Positions 17,420 through 26,698 are shown, counted from the first letter of the stretch. The stretch is DNA of 64,000 nt from Aequorivita marisscotiae (GCF_029814825.1 NZ_CP122379.1:2728001-2792000); one strand, 5' to 3'. Numbers and translations: made by a program. The notes: generated by a model from the sequence alone, not told the origin.

Positions 17420-18484
17420 ATGGCGGGCAATTCCTTCGGCAAAATTTTTAAACTTACCACTTTTGGTGAATCTCATGGGATAGCTATCGGTGGAATTATA
17501 GACGGCTGTCCTGCAGGACTTTCCCTGGATTTTGATGCGATAAATACCGAAATGCAGCGCCGAAAACCCGGACAATCTGCAATTGTTACCCAACGAAAAG
17601 AAGAAGACCAAATAAAATTTCTCTCCGGAATTTTCGAAGGAAAAACTACAGGCACTCCTATTGGTTTTACAATTGAAAATACCGATCAAAAAAGTAAGGA
17701 TTATAGCCATATAAAAGATATTTACCGTCCGTCTCATGCCGATTTCACCTACGATAAAAAATATGGAATTCGTGATTATCGCGGTGGCGGGCGATCCTCT
17801 GCTCGCGAAACAGCCTGCAGGGTTGTGGCAGGCGCTATTGCAAAACAATTACTGCAAAACTTACAAATTACTGCTTATGTTTCTTCCGTTGGTGAAATAA
17901 ATCTCAATAAATCGTATTCAGAAGTAGATTTTTCCGAAATTGAAAAAAATCCAGTCCGTTGTCCCGATCCACAAATGGCGAAGAAAATGGAGGAATATAT
18001 AAAATCAATTAAGAAGCAGGGAGATACTGTAGGTGGAATTATTACGTGTGTAATTAAAAATATGCCCGTGGGTTTGGGAGAACCAGTTTTTGATAAACTT
18101 CACGCCCAATTAGGCAAAGCTATGTTGTCTATCAACGCTGTAAAAGGTTTTGAATTTGGAAGTGGTTTTGCCGGCACAGCGATGAAAGGTAGCGAACATA
18201 ACGATACTATCAATCCAGATGAAACCACGAAATCCAATTATAGCGGTGGTATTCAAGGTGGTATAAGTAACGGGGAAGATATCTACTTTAATATTGCTTT
18301 TAAACCCGTAGCAACCATTATGCAAAAGCAGAAAACCATAGACAGTAAAGGAAACAAAGCAATAGCCGAAGGAAAGGGCCGTCACGATCCGTGTGTTGTA
18401 CCCAGAGCCGTACCCATCGTAGAGGCAATGGCCGCCTTGGTCTTGGCTGATTTTTGGCTGTTGAATAAAATAACAAAACTTTAA
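17420..18484 (+). CDS. aroC: Chorismate synthase
   Basis: Last step of the shikimate pathway: converts 5-enolpyruvylshikimate-3-phosphate to chorismate with reduced FMN. The start [20 protein letters not shown] carries signature 1 (GESHG); residues around 47-52 (RRKPGQS) and the [19 protein letters not shown] segment are signatures 2-like and 3; the C-terminus has [19 protein letters not shown]. Length (354 aa) is normal. An out-of-frame ATG lies 4 bases before the chosen start. The symporter gene begins 22 bases downstream and may be co-transcribed. Confidence 0.97.
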   Translation: MAGNSFGKIFKLTTFGESHGIAIGGIIDGCPAGLSLDFDAINTEMQRRKPGQSAIVTQRKEEDQIKFLSGIFEGKTTGTPIGFTIENTDQKSKDYSHIKDIYRPSHADFTYDKKYGIRDYRGGGRSSARETACRVVAGAIAKQLLQNLQITAYVSSVGEINLNKSYSEVDFSEIEKNPVRCPDPQMAKKMEEYIKSIKKQGDTVGGIITCVIKNMPVGLGEPVFDKLHAQLGKAMLSINAVKGFEFGSGFAGTAMKGSEHNDTINPDETTKSNYSGGIQGGISNGEDIYFNIAFKPVATIMQKQKTIDSKGNKAIAEGKGRHDPCVVPRAVPIVEAMAALVLADFWLLNKITKL

Positions 18485-18506
18485 ATCTAATATCTCAAAT
18501 CTAAGT

Positions 18507-19952
18507 ATGAAAAAACTCGCACTACACTGGAAAATTATAATAGGATTAGTTTTAGGAATAGTTTGGGCTTTACTATCCAGTAAGTTAGGTTGGAGCGAGT
18601 TTACTATAGATTGGATTGCGCCCTTTGGAACAATTTTTATCAATTTATTAAAATTAATTGCGGTTCCCCTTGTTTTGGTTTCTATTATTACCGGGGTTGC
18701 TAATATTGGAGATCCCTCGAGCTTAGGTAGAATGGGAGGGAAGACGCTTCTCGCATATTTAATTACAACCTTATTTGCGGTTAGTCTTGGTTTAATTTTG
18801 GTTAATGTAATCCAACCGGGGAAACTTATTGACGAGCAGAGTAGAATAGACAACCGAATTAGCTACGAAATCTGGGCTTCCAATAATGGACACCCGCCAA
18901 AAGACGGAATTAGCTATTTGCAGGATCCTGCTTTTTTTGAACGTGCTAAAAAAATTACCGACCTGTCAAAAAGTGATTTAAAAGACGCCGCTGTTTCGGA
19001 AAAAATGCAGACTGCCGAAAAAACAAAGGACGCGACCCCGCTGCAACCTCTAGTAGATATTGTTCCCGAAAACTTTTTCTTTTCCTTGAGCAACAATGGT
19101 TTAATGCTTCAGATTATTTTCTTCGGAATATTTTTCGGGGTATGCCTACTTTTAATTCCGAATGAAAAATCGAAACCTGTTACAGACTTTATGGATAGCG
19201 CCATGGAGGTTTTTCTAAAAATGGTAGATTTGGTAATGCAGGCGGCTCCCTTCTTTGTATTTGCCTTGTTGGCGGGGGTGGTAAGCAAAATGGCAGGAGA
19301 TGATATCGGGAAGGTATATGAAATTTTCAAAGGTTTGAGTTGGTATTCACTTACCGTATTTGCTGGATTAATGTTGATGATTTTTATTATCTATCCGCTA
19401 TTTATGAAGTTGTTCGTAAAAAAAATTCCGTATAAAGGATTTTTTAAAGCTATGGCACCTGCGCAAACATTGGCATTTTCAACTTCCAGTAGTGCGGCTA
19501 CTTTGCCGGTTACTATGGAATGCGTGGAAGAAAATCTTGGGGTCGATAAAAAAATTACCAGCTTTGTGTTGCCCATCGGAGCCACAGTAAATATGGATGG
19601 AACTTGTCTTTACCAAGCGGTAGCGGTGGTTTTTCTGGCACAACTTCATATGATCGATTTAACCTTAGGTCAACAATTAACTATAGTAATAACAGCCACC
19701 TTAGCTTCAATTGGCTCTGCTGCAGTTCCAAGTGCGGGATTGGTTATGCTAATTATAGTATTGGAATCGGTTGGATTAAACCCCGCTTGGATTGCCATCA
19801 TTTTTCCTGTAGATAGAATTTTAGATATGTTCCGAACCATCGTTAATGTTACGGGAGATGCCACTGTATGCTCTATTATTGCAAAAGGCGAAAACATGCT
19901 GAATTATGAGCCACATGACAACCCATCACAAACTTTCGATATAGATTCTTAA
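18507..19952 (+). CDS. Dicarboxylate/amino acid:cation symporter (DAACS family)
   Basis: 481-residue sodium- or proton-coupled transporter for glutamate, aspartate or C4-dicarboxylates. It shows about eight membrane helices plus two re-entrant loops: the serine-rich FSTSSSAATLPVTMECVEE hairpin (HP1), the NMDGTCLYQ motif in TM7 and the second hairpin near ASIGSAAVPSAGLVML. The DRILDMFRTIVNVTGD stretch in TM8 carries the substrate-binding Asp/Asn pair. A longer periplasmic insertion (residues about 105-175, with IDEQSRIDNRIS) is common in Bacteroidota members. Substrate choice cannot be read from sequence alone. Confidence 0.93.
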   Translation: MKKLALHWKIIIGLVLGIVWALLSSKLGWSEFTIDWIAPFGTIFINLLKLIAVPLVLVSIITGVANIGDPSSLGRMGGKTLLAYLITTLFAVSLGLILVNVIQPGKLIDEQSRIDNRISYEIWASNNGHPPKDGISYLQDPAFFERAKKITDLSKSDLKDAAVSEKMQTAEKTKDATPLQPLVDIVPENFFFSLSNNGLMLQIIFFGIFFGVCLLLIPNEKSKPVTDFMDSAMEVFLKMVDLVMQAAPFFVFALLAGVVSKMAGDDIGKVYEIFKGLSWYSLTVFAGLMLMIFIIYPLFMKLFVKKIPYKGFFKAMAPAQTLAFSTSSSAATLPVTMECVEENLGVDKKITSFVLPIGATVNMDGTCLYQAVAVVFLAQLHMIDLTLGQQLTIVITATLASIGSAAVPSAGLVMLIIVLESVGLNPAWIAIIFPVDRILDMFRTIVNVTGDATVCSIIAKGENMLNYEPHDNPSQTFDIDS

Positions 19953-20130
19953 AAGAATGTCTTTTTTGTTAATATTATAGAACATATTTTAATTGAACGA
20001 GATAAAAGTGTGAATTATTTATTTTTTTGGCTAAAAAGATTATTTTTATTAAATTAGAGCCCTCCCCGTTAAAGTATTCATATAAACTATTTTGAATAAG
20101 TTACTCCCCAGCTGTGTAAAATACATAGCT

Positions 20131-20925
20131 ATGAGAAATTTATTTTTATATTTTGGAGCTGCGTTTTTTATTACAAGTATGTATGGCCAAGTAGGAATTG
20201 GCACCACTAGTCCCTCTTCGGCATCGATGTTGGAAATTAGCAGCACCTCGGACGAAGGCGTCACCTACAAAGGATTGATGCCACCACGCGTGCCAAATAT
20301 TGCCGCTCGCAATGCAATTGTTCCCAATATTTCGGATGTTGGATTATTGGTTTTTGTAATGAATAAAGGAAATGGCGAAGCCGGTCTTCAAATATGGAAT
20401 GGCGAAGGCTGGATTGAAATTATCTCCATTACCATTCCCTCTCCTGAAATTTGGATAAATGAATTTCACTATGACAATGCAGGAACTGATATAGGCGAAT
20501 TTATTGAGATTGCAGGACCAGCCGGACTTAATTTAAATAACTTTTCACTTGAGTTATATAATGGAACTACAGGTACCAATTATAATACCGTACAATTAAG
20601 TGGTATTATTCCAAATGATATGAATGGCTTTGGAATCCTATCATTTGATATCTCGGGTATTCAGAACGGACCCAAGGATGGCATCGCTGTTGTAAAGAAT
20701 GGGGTGGTAATTCAATTTTTAAGCTACGAGGGCACATTTACAGCAACCGGAAGCAATGCTAACGGAATAACCTCAACAGATATTGGTGAGTACGAACCCG
20801 AATCTAATCCTGTAGGCTATTCACTCCAACTTACAGGAACGGGAAATTCGTATAACGATTTTTTATGGAATGCTCCGTCCGTAGATACTCCCGGAGCTTT
20901 AAACACAGGCCAAATATTCAATTAA
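20131..20925 (+). CDS. Exported surface protein with VGIGT N-terminus and lamin-tail domain
   Basis: About 264 residues. The ATG at 20131 gives a clean signal peptide (MRNLFLYFGAAFFITSMYGQ); an in-frame TTG at 20092 would place charged residues before it. Directly after the cleavage site is QVGIGTTSPSSASMLEIS, a module seen at the start of many flavobacterial surface proteins and similar to phage tail-fibre heads. Residues about 120-260 form a lamin-tail domain (EIWINEFHYDNAGTDIGEFIEI ... NFSLELYNG), an extracellular Ig-like fold. No type IX sorting domain is visible at the C-terminus (ALNTGQIFN). Role unknown. Confidence 0.75.
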   Translation: MRNLFLYFGAAFFITSMYGQVGIGTTSPSSASMLEISSTSDEGVTYKGLMPPRVPNIAARNAIVPNISDVGLLVFVMNKGNGEAGLQIWNGEGWIEIISITIPSPEIWINEFHYDNAGTDIGEFIEIAGPAGLNLNNFSLELYNGTTGTNYNTVQLSGIIPNDMNGFGILSFDISGIQNGPKDGIAVVKNGVVIQFLSYEGTFTATGSNANGITSTDIGEYEPESNPVGYSLQLTGTGNSYNDFLWNAPSVDTPGALNTGQIFN

Positions 20926-21327
20926 CTACAAAAACTTCTTCTTTAAATCTGGAGTTGGAATCATACACTCATCCCTTTTACCAAACCATTTATAGCGGTT
21001 TTTGGCGATATAATCATAGACTGCATTTCTGATGAATTTTGGCACAACCATAAATCCAAAAAGTAGGGGATAAGCACCTGAAAGGTATTTGGCTATACGA
21101 AGTGCCGCCGAAGATTTCTCGTAGTGTTTTTCACCATCTATAAGGATAATCGAATCTACTTTTGAAGTATCTATATTGAATTTTGAAATTAGCTTTTGTC
21201 CAATTTCATTTTGAAGCGCAGCGAATTTGAAAACGTTCCTTTTATCACGCTCTATAATAAAAGTAACCGCGCCGTTACAAAGATTGCAAACGCCGTCAAA
21301 GAGTATTATTTTGTGATTGTTATTCAT
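20926..21327 (-). CDS. DCC-family thiol-disulfide oxidoreductase-like protein (DUF393)
   Basis: 133 residues from the ATG at 21327; an upstream in-frame ATG at 21372 adds 15 hydrophobic residues not seen in the family. The DxxCxxC motif that names the family is in FDGVCNLCNGAV near the N-terminus, followed by IERDKRNVFKFAALQ and the conserved YPLLFGFMVVPKFIRNAVYD region. A redox role is suggested by the CxxC pair but not demonstrated. Its stop codon directly abuts the stop of the convergent surface-protein gene with no space for a terminator. Confidence 0.85.
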   Translation of the reverse strand: MNNNHKIILFDGVCNLCNGAVTFIIERDKRNVFKFAALQNEIGQKLISKFNIDTSKVDSIILIDGEKHYEKSSAALRIAKYLSGAYPLLFGFMVVPKFIRNAVYDYIAKNRYKWFGKRDECMIPTPDLKKKFL

Positions 21328-21479
21328 ATTCTTTAAAAAAGCACCAAAAAACAAATCCCAAATAATACTCAATTTTGAAAAATTTAAAGGATTGAAGTTT
21401 ATTTTGTTTTTTTCTTTTTTGAAATTTCAATTTTGTTTTTTATTTGGAATTTAGTGTTTGTGATTTGGAATTTTAAAAG

Positions 21480-23654
21480 CTATACTTTTTCCAGTTCCTC
21501 CAAACTTACATTTGTAGTAAACATCCCGTAATTCACGATTGCTTTATTCTTCTCAATAGTATCAATCGTTCCGATAGCTCGACCATCAATCATACGTACT
21601 CGGTCGCCAATTTTAAGGATAACTTTCGGTTTTGGTGGGGGTAACTTTTTAGCCTTTTCTTTTTCCTCTTTCTTTCGTTCGCGAATTACTTCCACCTTTT
21701 TTTCAACTTCCTGTATTACCTTTTTTTCTTTGGCTTTTACAGCTTTTTTAACCTTAGGTGCCAGCTTTTTGCGTTTGCTGTTCTCAATCATCACTAATCT
21801 CATCAATTCATCAATCAGCTGCTTTTTCTGCTTGTTGTTGAAATATTTTTCAGAAAGCACATCTACTTTTTTACCCAAACTGATTAGCTTTTGGTTGGCA
21901 TCAAACAATTCCTGATAGCTTTCCAGTTTTTCTTGAACACGCGCATTAATTTCCTCCAACTGCTTACTCTCTATTCGTGCCTTTTGTTCTTCCGTTTTTA
22001 GCGATTCCGAGGTTTTTCGAAGATTAGATCGCTCTTTTTGAAGATTCGCGATAGTCTTGTCAAAACGTACTTTGCCGCGTTCAATTTTCTTTTTTGCTTT
22101 ATTGATCAAACTGTACGGGATACCATTTTTCTGTGCAACTTCAAAGGTGTAACTGCTTCCTGCTTCCCCGAGATGCAGCTGGTACAATGGTTCCAACGAT
22201 TTATTGTCAAACTGCATATTCGCATTTATAGCGTGCGGCAGCTCGTTTGCCAATAATTTTAAATTTGTATAATGGGTCGTGATTATTCCAAACGCTTCGC
22301 GCTCATAAAAAACCTCTAAAAATGTTTCGGCCAAGGCACCACCGAGTTCGGGATCGCTACCGGTTCCAAATTCGTCAATTAAAAAAAGTGTTTTTTTGTC
22401 GCACTTCTTTAAAAATTGATTCATCTTTTTTAACCGGTAACTGTAAGTACTCAAATGGTTTTCGATAGATTGATTATCACCAATATCTGTTAAAACCCTT
22501 TTAAAAAAACACATTTCACTTTGCGGTTCTGCCGAAATCAATAAACCGCTCTGCAACATTACCTGCAACAAACCTACCGTTTTCAAAGTAATACTCTTTC
22601 CGCCTGCATTGGGTCCAGAAATCACAATAATTCGCTTCTCAGGCAATAACTCAATATGCTGCGGAAATGTTTTTTCTTTTCGTTTGTTATTTGAAACCAA
22701 CAATAGCGGATGATACGCCTTTAAGAGCGAAATCTTCTTCTCTGATACCAAAATTGGTAAAACGCCGTTTATTTTTAAAGCATATCTCGCCTTGGCGTAA
22801 AGTACATCCATCGTTATCAAATATTCCTGATAGCTTGCTAAAAGTGAAGCGTGCGGACGTACAAATTCGGTCATTGCCTTTAAAATTCGCTTTATTTCTT
22901 CATCTTCCTCGTAAATTAGGTTGCTTAATTCGTTTGCATAATCCAGCGTTTCCTGTGGTTCAATATAAACAATGCTTCCTGTTTTTGAACTGCCCAGAAC
23001 TGCGCCTCTTACTTTTTTTCGATGCATTGCCTTAACTGCCAAAACGCGTCTATTTTCAACAACAGACTCACGAATTTCGTCTAAATAATCGTTTTGGGAA
23101 TACTGTGAGAGCGCCTTGGTGAACGACGAATTTATCTTGCCTTTAACCACGTTCAACCTTCTGCGAATGGCGCCGAGCTCGGTAGAAGCTTCGTCTTTAA
23201 TCTCACCGTACTTATCTACGCGTTTGTTTATTTCCTCAGAAAAAATTGAAGTGTAATTTACTTCTTCAGAAAAGGAATTTAAATGGTCATAAAACTCTTC
23301 ATATTTTTTAAAGAATTTCAATAAAATACGCGTAGTTTCTGAAATTGACAGAATTTTTCGAAATCCGGAAACTTCCAAGGTACTGTTTTCTATATCCAAC
23401 ATTCGAAGTTCACGAAAAATAGGTTCGAAACCGTGATTTGGAATATGATTATCTCCCTCAAACGAAGCTGTAAATTCTTTAACGCGTTGTAATTCTGGCG
23501 CAATCTCATCAAAATTCCGAAAAGGTGTAATTGTAAAAACCTTTTCACGTCCAGGTTCGGTTACGCAAAATTCGGCAACCTGTTTTAGCACGGAGGGAAA
23601 TTCCAGATCTTCTAAAGTTTTATTGTCTATACGGGCTTTCCGCTTTATTTCCAT
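21480..23654 (-). CDS. mutS2: MutS2-family DNA mismatch/recombination ATPase without Smr domain
   Basis: 724 residues from the ATG at 23654 (an in-frame ATG at 23675 would overlap the promoter). Core and clamp domains (about 10-300) precede the ATPase with Walker A ISGPNAGGKSITLK, Walker B LFLIDEFGTGSDPELGG and the ITTHYTNLK region. A coiled-coil, Lys/Glu-rich arm (about 500-680) follows and the protein ends in a small KOW-like barrel (KIGDRVRMIDGRAIGTID). MutS2 proteins of Firmicutes continue into a C-terminal Smr nuclease domain of about 80 residues, which is absent here. It is divergent from ung. Confidence 0.9.
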   Translation of the reverse strand: MEIKRKARIDNKTLEDLEFPSVLKQVAEFCVTEPGREKVFTITPFRNFDEIAPELQRVKEFTASFEGDNHIPNHGFEPIFRELRMLDIENSTLEVSGFRKILSISETTRILLKFFKKYEEFYDHLNSFSEEVNYTSIFSEEINKRVDKYGEIKDEASTELGAIRRRLNVVKGKINSSFTKALSQYSQNDYLDEIRESVVENRRVLAVKAMHRKKVRGAVLGSSKTGSIVYIEPQETLDYANELSNLIYEEDEEIKRILKAMTEFVRPHASLLASYQEYLITMDVLYAKARYALKINGVLPILVSEKKISLLKAYHPLLLVSNNKRKEKTFPQHIELLPEKRIIVISGPNAGGKSITLKTVGLLQVMLQSGLLISAEPQSEMCFFKRVLTDIGDNQSIENHLSTYSYRLKKMNQFLKKCDKKTLFLIDEFGTGSDPELGGALAETFLEVFYEREAFGIITTHYTNLKLLANELPHAINANMQFDNKSLEPLYQLHLGEAGSSYTFEVAQKNGIPYSLINKAKKKIERGKVRFDKTIANLQKERSNLRKTSESLKTEEQKARIESKQLEEINARVQEKLESYQELFDANQKLISLGKKVDVLSEKYFNNKQKKQLIDELMRLVMIENSKRKKLAPKVKKAVKAKEKKVIQEVEKKVEVIRERKKEEKEKAKKLPPPKPKVILKIGDRVRMIDGRAIGTIDTIEKNKAIVNYGMFTTNVSLEELEKV

Positions 23655-23680
23655 TAATTTTACTTTTTTCAGCAATCATG

Positions 23681-23707
23681 CAAAAGTAAGGATAATGAAG
23701 CTAACAA
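23681..23707 (-). promoter_or_regulatory. Promoter for mutS2, overlapping the start of ung
   Basis: On the minus strand: TTG (23707-23705), 16-base spacer, TACTTTTG (23688-23681), then the mutS2 ATG at 23654. The spacer is one base shorter than usual. The site overlaps the first codons of ung on the other strand. Confidence 0.55.
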
Positions 23708-24360
23708 TTGAGCCCGAGTGGCGGGCTATTTTAACAGAGGAATTTGAGAAACCATATTTTAAAAATTTAATTGAATTTGTAACAGCAGAATATGCTGCGG
23801 CAACCTGCTTTCCTCCAATCAATCAGATATTTTCAGCCTTTAACTACATGTCTTTTCAGGAAGTAAAAGTTGTGATAATAGGGCAGGACCCATATCACGG
23901 TTTCGGGCAGGCTCATGGTTTGTGTTTTTCTGTGGGTGAAAATGTAAAAATTCCGCCGTCCCTAAAAAATATTTTTGAAGAAATAAGAAGCGACATCGGC
24001 ACACCTGTGCCAGAAAATGGACACTTGGTGCATTGGGCAAAACAAGGTGTTTTAATGCTTAATGCAACTTTAACGGTTCGGGAAGGACATGCCGGAAGCC
24101 ATCAAAAAAAAGGTTGGGAGAAATTTACAGATGCCGTTATAGAAAAGCTTTCAGAAGAGAGAAGCGGTTTGGTGTTTATGCTTTGGGGTGGCCCGGCCAA
24201 AAAGAAAGGCGCTAAAATAGATACCTCAAAACATTTGGTGCTGAGTAGTGGGCACCCGTCGCCATTGGCCGCTAATAGAGGCTATTGGTTTGGGAACAAA
24301 CACTTCAGCAAAACAAATGAATTTTTAAAAAATAAAGGAGATACTCCAATTGAGTGGTAA
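23695..24360 (+). CDS. ung: Uracil-DNA glycosylase
   Basis: Family 1 UDG that removes uracil from DNA to start base-excision repair. From the ATG at 23695 the protein has 221 residues, the normal length; the longer open frame starting at 23623 runs back into mutS2. The catalytic water-activating loop GQDPYHG contains Asp65; MLNATLTV forms the uracil-binding region with Asn; the Leu-loop motif HPSPLAANRG carries the catalytic His. It shares a 40-base divergent region with mutS2, placing two repair genes back to back. Confidence 0.96.
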   Translation: MKLTIEPEWRAILTEEFEKPYFKNLIEFVTAEYAAATCFPPINQIFSAFNYMSFQEVKVVIIGQDPYHGFGQAHGLCFSVGENVKIPPSLKNIFEEIRSDIGTPVPENGHLVHWAKQGVLMLNATLTVREGHAGSHQKKGWEKFTDAVIEKLSEERSGLVFMLWGGPAKKKGAKIDTSKHLVLSSGHPSPLAANRGYWFGNKHFSKTNEFLKNKGDTPIEW

Positions 24361-24394
24361 ATAGTAAGAAAAGAAATGGGGATATTTCTTGTTC

Positions 24395-24503
24395 TTATTC
24401 TTCTTCTGGAATTTCGGACTCTGTAGCATCGTTACAGCTAAACTGCAACAACAAAAAATTTGTGACTAACAACGCCCCCAGAACGATTAAAAAAGTAGTC
24501 ATA
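24395..24503 (-). pseudogene. Possible frameshifted micropeptide gene
   Basis: From an ATG at 24503 the frame encodes MTTFLIVLG and then meets a stop at 24438 (21 residues). The frame one base over continues as ALLVTNFLLLQFSCNDATES and ends with an acidic tail at a TAA (24395-24397). Skipping one base near 24475-24482 would join them into a 35-residue single-membrane-helix peptide. Either it is a decayed gene, or the extra base is a sequence error, or the resemblance is chance. I do not recognise a family. Confidence 0.3.
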
Positions 24504-24569
24504 ATAGTTGTTTTTATATAAACAAGATGCAATTATACAGCTAGGGTTGCGTAAATATTAAGATATTTT

Positions 24570-25424
24570 TTAGAATTGATGTAAGATGCTGGTTTCCTGA
24601 ATATTATTTTCAATTAAATCTAATTCAACGAGTTTTTCTTGAATATTTTCCAGTTCTTCTGAAGTTAATTGGGTGTTGCTCCACGAGGTAAGTGACAACC
24701 ATTCCCGAACGTCTTCAAGTTTTTGGCCGTATCGTTCTGCAATCATTTCATCTATTTGTGGAATTTGTTTAAAGGTTTTGGTGGTTTTATTTATAATTTC
24801 CAAAATAGCCTGTACGCTTTCTTCATTTTCCAGTAAAACCTCATTGTGCACGGCGATAACAAAACTAGGCCAGGGCGTGGGAGATTCGCCAATTAAACGA
24901 AAAGTGCCATTATCTACGTGTGGTTTGGTCATAAACTTTTCCCACATAAAATAATCGCCTTTTCCTTTTGGCAGCCCTTCCAAAGCGCCTTCCAAATCCT
25001 GAATTACTTCAAACTTTAAATCGGTTTTTAAATTCCAATCGTGGTTTTCGGCATTTACATACGCCATTAAATGCGAGCCAGACCCGTAGCGACTAATGGC
25101 TGCGTTTGTACCCTTTAAGTCTAAAACCGCTTCAAAATCTGAATTGGCCGCAACGTGAATTCCCCATAACAAAGGCGATTTTACAAAAACCTGAACTATT
25201 TTACTATCGTTGCCATTAATGATGTCGCGTACAATTCCTTCGGTGAGAATTACGGCCATATCAATTTCCCTGTTGCGCAAAGCATGCGCCATTGCACCGG
25301 TTCCGCCGGGATAATCCTTCCAACGGAGGTTAATACCTTCTTTTTGAAATTCCTTATTGCGCAACGCGATATACCAAGGAAGGTTAAAATGTTCGGGGAC
25401 ACCACCAATTAAAAAATTCTTCAT
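24570..25424 (-). CDS. Cytosolic type-2 periplasmic-binding-fold protein (NMT1/SsuA-like)
   Basis: 284 residues resembling substrate-binding proteins of thiamine-precursor, nitrate or sulfonate ABC transporters (GGVPEHFNLPWYIALRNKEF, GTGAMAHALRNREIDMAVI, GSGSHLMAYVNA). Unlike those proteins it has no signal peptide or lipobox: the fold begins at residue 3, so it should be cytosolic. It overlaps the upstream nucleoside phosphorylase by 4 bases, so the two are translationally coupled. This points to a ligand-sensing or enzymatic role related to nucleoside or cofactor salvage rather than transport. No permease or ATPase genes are nearby. Confidence 0.75.
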   Translation of the reverse strand: MKNFLIGGVPEHFNLPWYIALRNKEFQKEGINLRWKDYPGGTGAMAHALRNREIDMAVILTEGIVRDIINGNDSKIVQVFVKSPLLWGIHVAANSDFEAVLDLKGTNAAISRYGSGSHLMAYVNAENHDWNLKTDLKFEVIQDLEGALEGLPKGKGDYFMWEKFMTKPHVDNGTFRLIGESPTPWPSFVIAVHNEVLLENEESVQAILEIINKTTKTFKQIPQIDEMIAERYGQKLEDVREWLSLTSWSNTQLTSEELENIQEKLVELDLIENNIQETSILHQF

Positions 25425-26320
25425 TCTGAAATTTTTCGAAGTGTGTATTGAATAAGGGCATCAATGGTTCTAGGGGCATTTTCGCTAAAGGTTCCCGATG
25501 CCCGATTTGCCACAATGGCATTCATAGAAATTGCTCGATGGCCCAATAGTTTTGCCATTCCGTACATGGTGGCGGTTTCCATTTCTAAATTTGTTATTCT
25601 TTTCTTTTTGTATCTAAAGGAGCTAAGTTTTTCGTTTAGATTTTCATCTTTCAATTTTGCGCGAAGCACGCGGCCCTGCGGTCCATAAAACCCCACATTG
25701 GTAATAGTTATACCCTGAAGTGTTTTTTGTTCCTCTCCATCCGTTGTTGAGGAACTAAGTTTTTTAAGCAAGCTTTTATCTGCTTCCACTGCGTACGGCA
25801 CCGAATTATCTGGGTTCCATTGGGTATGATCTATAAAAGACTGGGCAAAATCGCGATTAAAAATTTTGTCTGTTTTATCGTAATAATGCATCACATTATC
25901 CAAACCAATTCCCAAAGTACTGATTAAAAAGCGATCAACTTCTACTTCGGGCGTTAAACCACCCGAGGTACCTATTCTGATAATATCAAGCGATGTAAGT
26001 TTTTTTTTGATTTGCCGTTTTTCAAAATCTATATTCACCAACGCATCAAGCTCGTTAAAAACAATGTCAATATTGTCGGGACCAATTCCCGTGGAAATAA
26101 CACTTATTCGCTTTCCCCTATACGTTCCTGTATGTGTTTTAAATTCACGGTGTTGGGCGGTACATTCAATAGTGTCAAAATATTTTGAAACCATTTTTAC
26201 CCGGTCGGGATCGCCAACGGTTATAATAGTTGGGGCCAATTGCGAAGGTGCAAGATCTAGATGGTATATTTTACCTTCGGGCGTTAATATTAGCTCACTT
26301 TGTTTGATTGTATGTCTCAA
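25421..26320 (-). CDS. Nucleoside phosphorylase (uridine phosphorylase / PNP family 1)
   Basis: 299 residues. The N-terminal phosphate-binding glycine motif is in IITVGDPDRVKMV; the family motif around STGIGPDNIDI and GTSGGLTPEVEVD matches trimeric or hexameric nucleoside phosphorylases; LEMETATMYGMAKLLGHRA carries the Met-Glu ribose-binding pair. It is some 40-50 residues longer than E. coli Udp (253 residues) because of insertions. Base specificity cannot be read reliably. The 4-base overlap with the downstream binding-fold gene implies an operon. Confidence 0.87.
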   Translation of the reverse strand: MRHTIKQSELILTPEGKIYHLDLAPSQLAPTIITVGDPDRVKMVSKYFDTIECTAQHREFKTHTGTYRGKRISVISTGIGPDNIDIVFNELDALVNIDFEKRQIKKKLTSLDIIRIGTSGGLTPEVEVDRFLISTLGIGLDNVMHYYDKTDKIFNRDFAQSFIDHTQWNPDNSVPYAVEADKSLLKKLSSSTTDGEEQKTLQGITITNVGFYGPQGRVLRAKLKDENLNEKLSSFRYKKKRITNLEMETATMYGMAKLLGHRAISMNAIVANRASGTFSENAPRTIDALIQYTLRKISE

Positions 26321-26368
26321 ATTTATCTAATTTTTTAGCAGAAACGAATTGCAACAATTCCCGTCATA

Positions 26369-26698
26369 TTATCCGCCAACCCGTTTCACTTTAAATCCTT
26401 TATCCTTTAAAAATTTCATGATTTTATCGCGATAATCGCCTTGAATAATAATTTGTTCATTTTTAAAACTGCCACCAACACTAAGCAACTGTTTTATTTC
26501 TTTTGAAAGTATTTTAAAATCGTGGTCCGCACCATTATATCCCTCTATAATTGTTATGGGCTTACCTTTTCTTTTTTCGTATTTACAAAGCAAAGGTTCG
26601 TCTTGAAGCCAAATTGAAGGTTCCTTCTTTTCAACAGGAACTTCACTCGGTTCGTGATCGGGAAAAAGATTTTTTAATTGGTCTTCTAAAGAATTCAA
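26369..26698 (-). CDS. SUI1/eIF1-like translation factor
   Basis: 109-residue protein with a C-terminal SUI1 domain (about 40-108: RKGKPITIIEGYNGADHDF ... LKQLLSVGGSFKNEQIIIQGD ... FLKDKGFKVKRVGG). Bacterial members (YciH) affect start-site fidelity in translation. The N-terminal 30 residues are acidic and poorly conserved. It lies between the phosphorylase and oxygenase genes on the same strand with 48- and 69-base gaps. Confidence 0.9.
   Translation of the reverse strand: MNSLEDQLKNLFPDHEPSEVPVEKKEPSIWLQDEPLLCKYEKRKGKPITIIEGYNGADHDFKILSKEIKQLLSVGGSFKNEQIIIQGDYRDKIMKFLKDKGFKVKRVGG

Noticed and set aside
17336-17848. 170-codon minus-strand open frame over the start of aroC
   Set aside because: Antisense to the confirmed aroC start and its promoter; Cys/Phe-rich composition typical of a shadow frame.
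18110-18853. 247-codon minus-strand open frame across the aroC/symporter junction
   Set aside because: It lies opposite two clearly identified genes and has no family signature.
22667-23035. 122-codon plus-strand open frame inside mutS2
   Set aside because: Antisense to the mutS2 core; no supporting start or motif.
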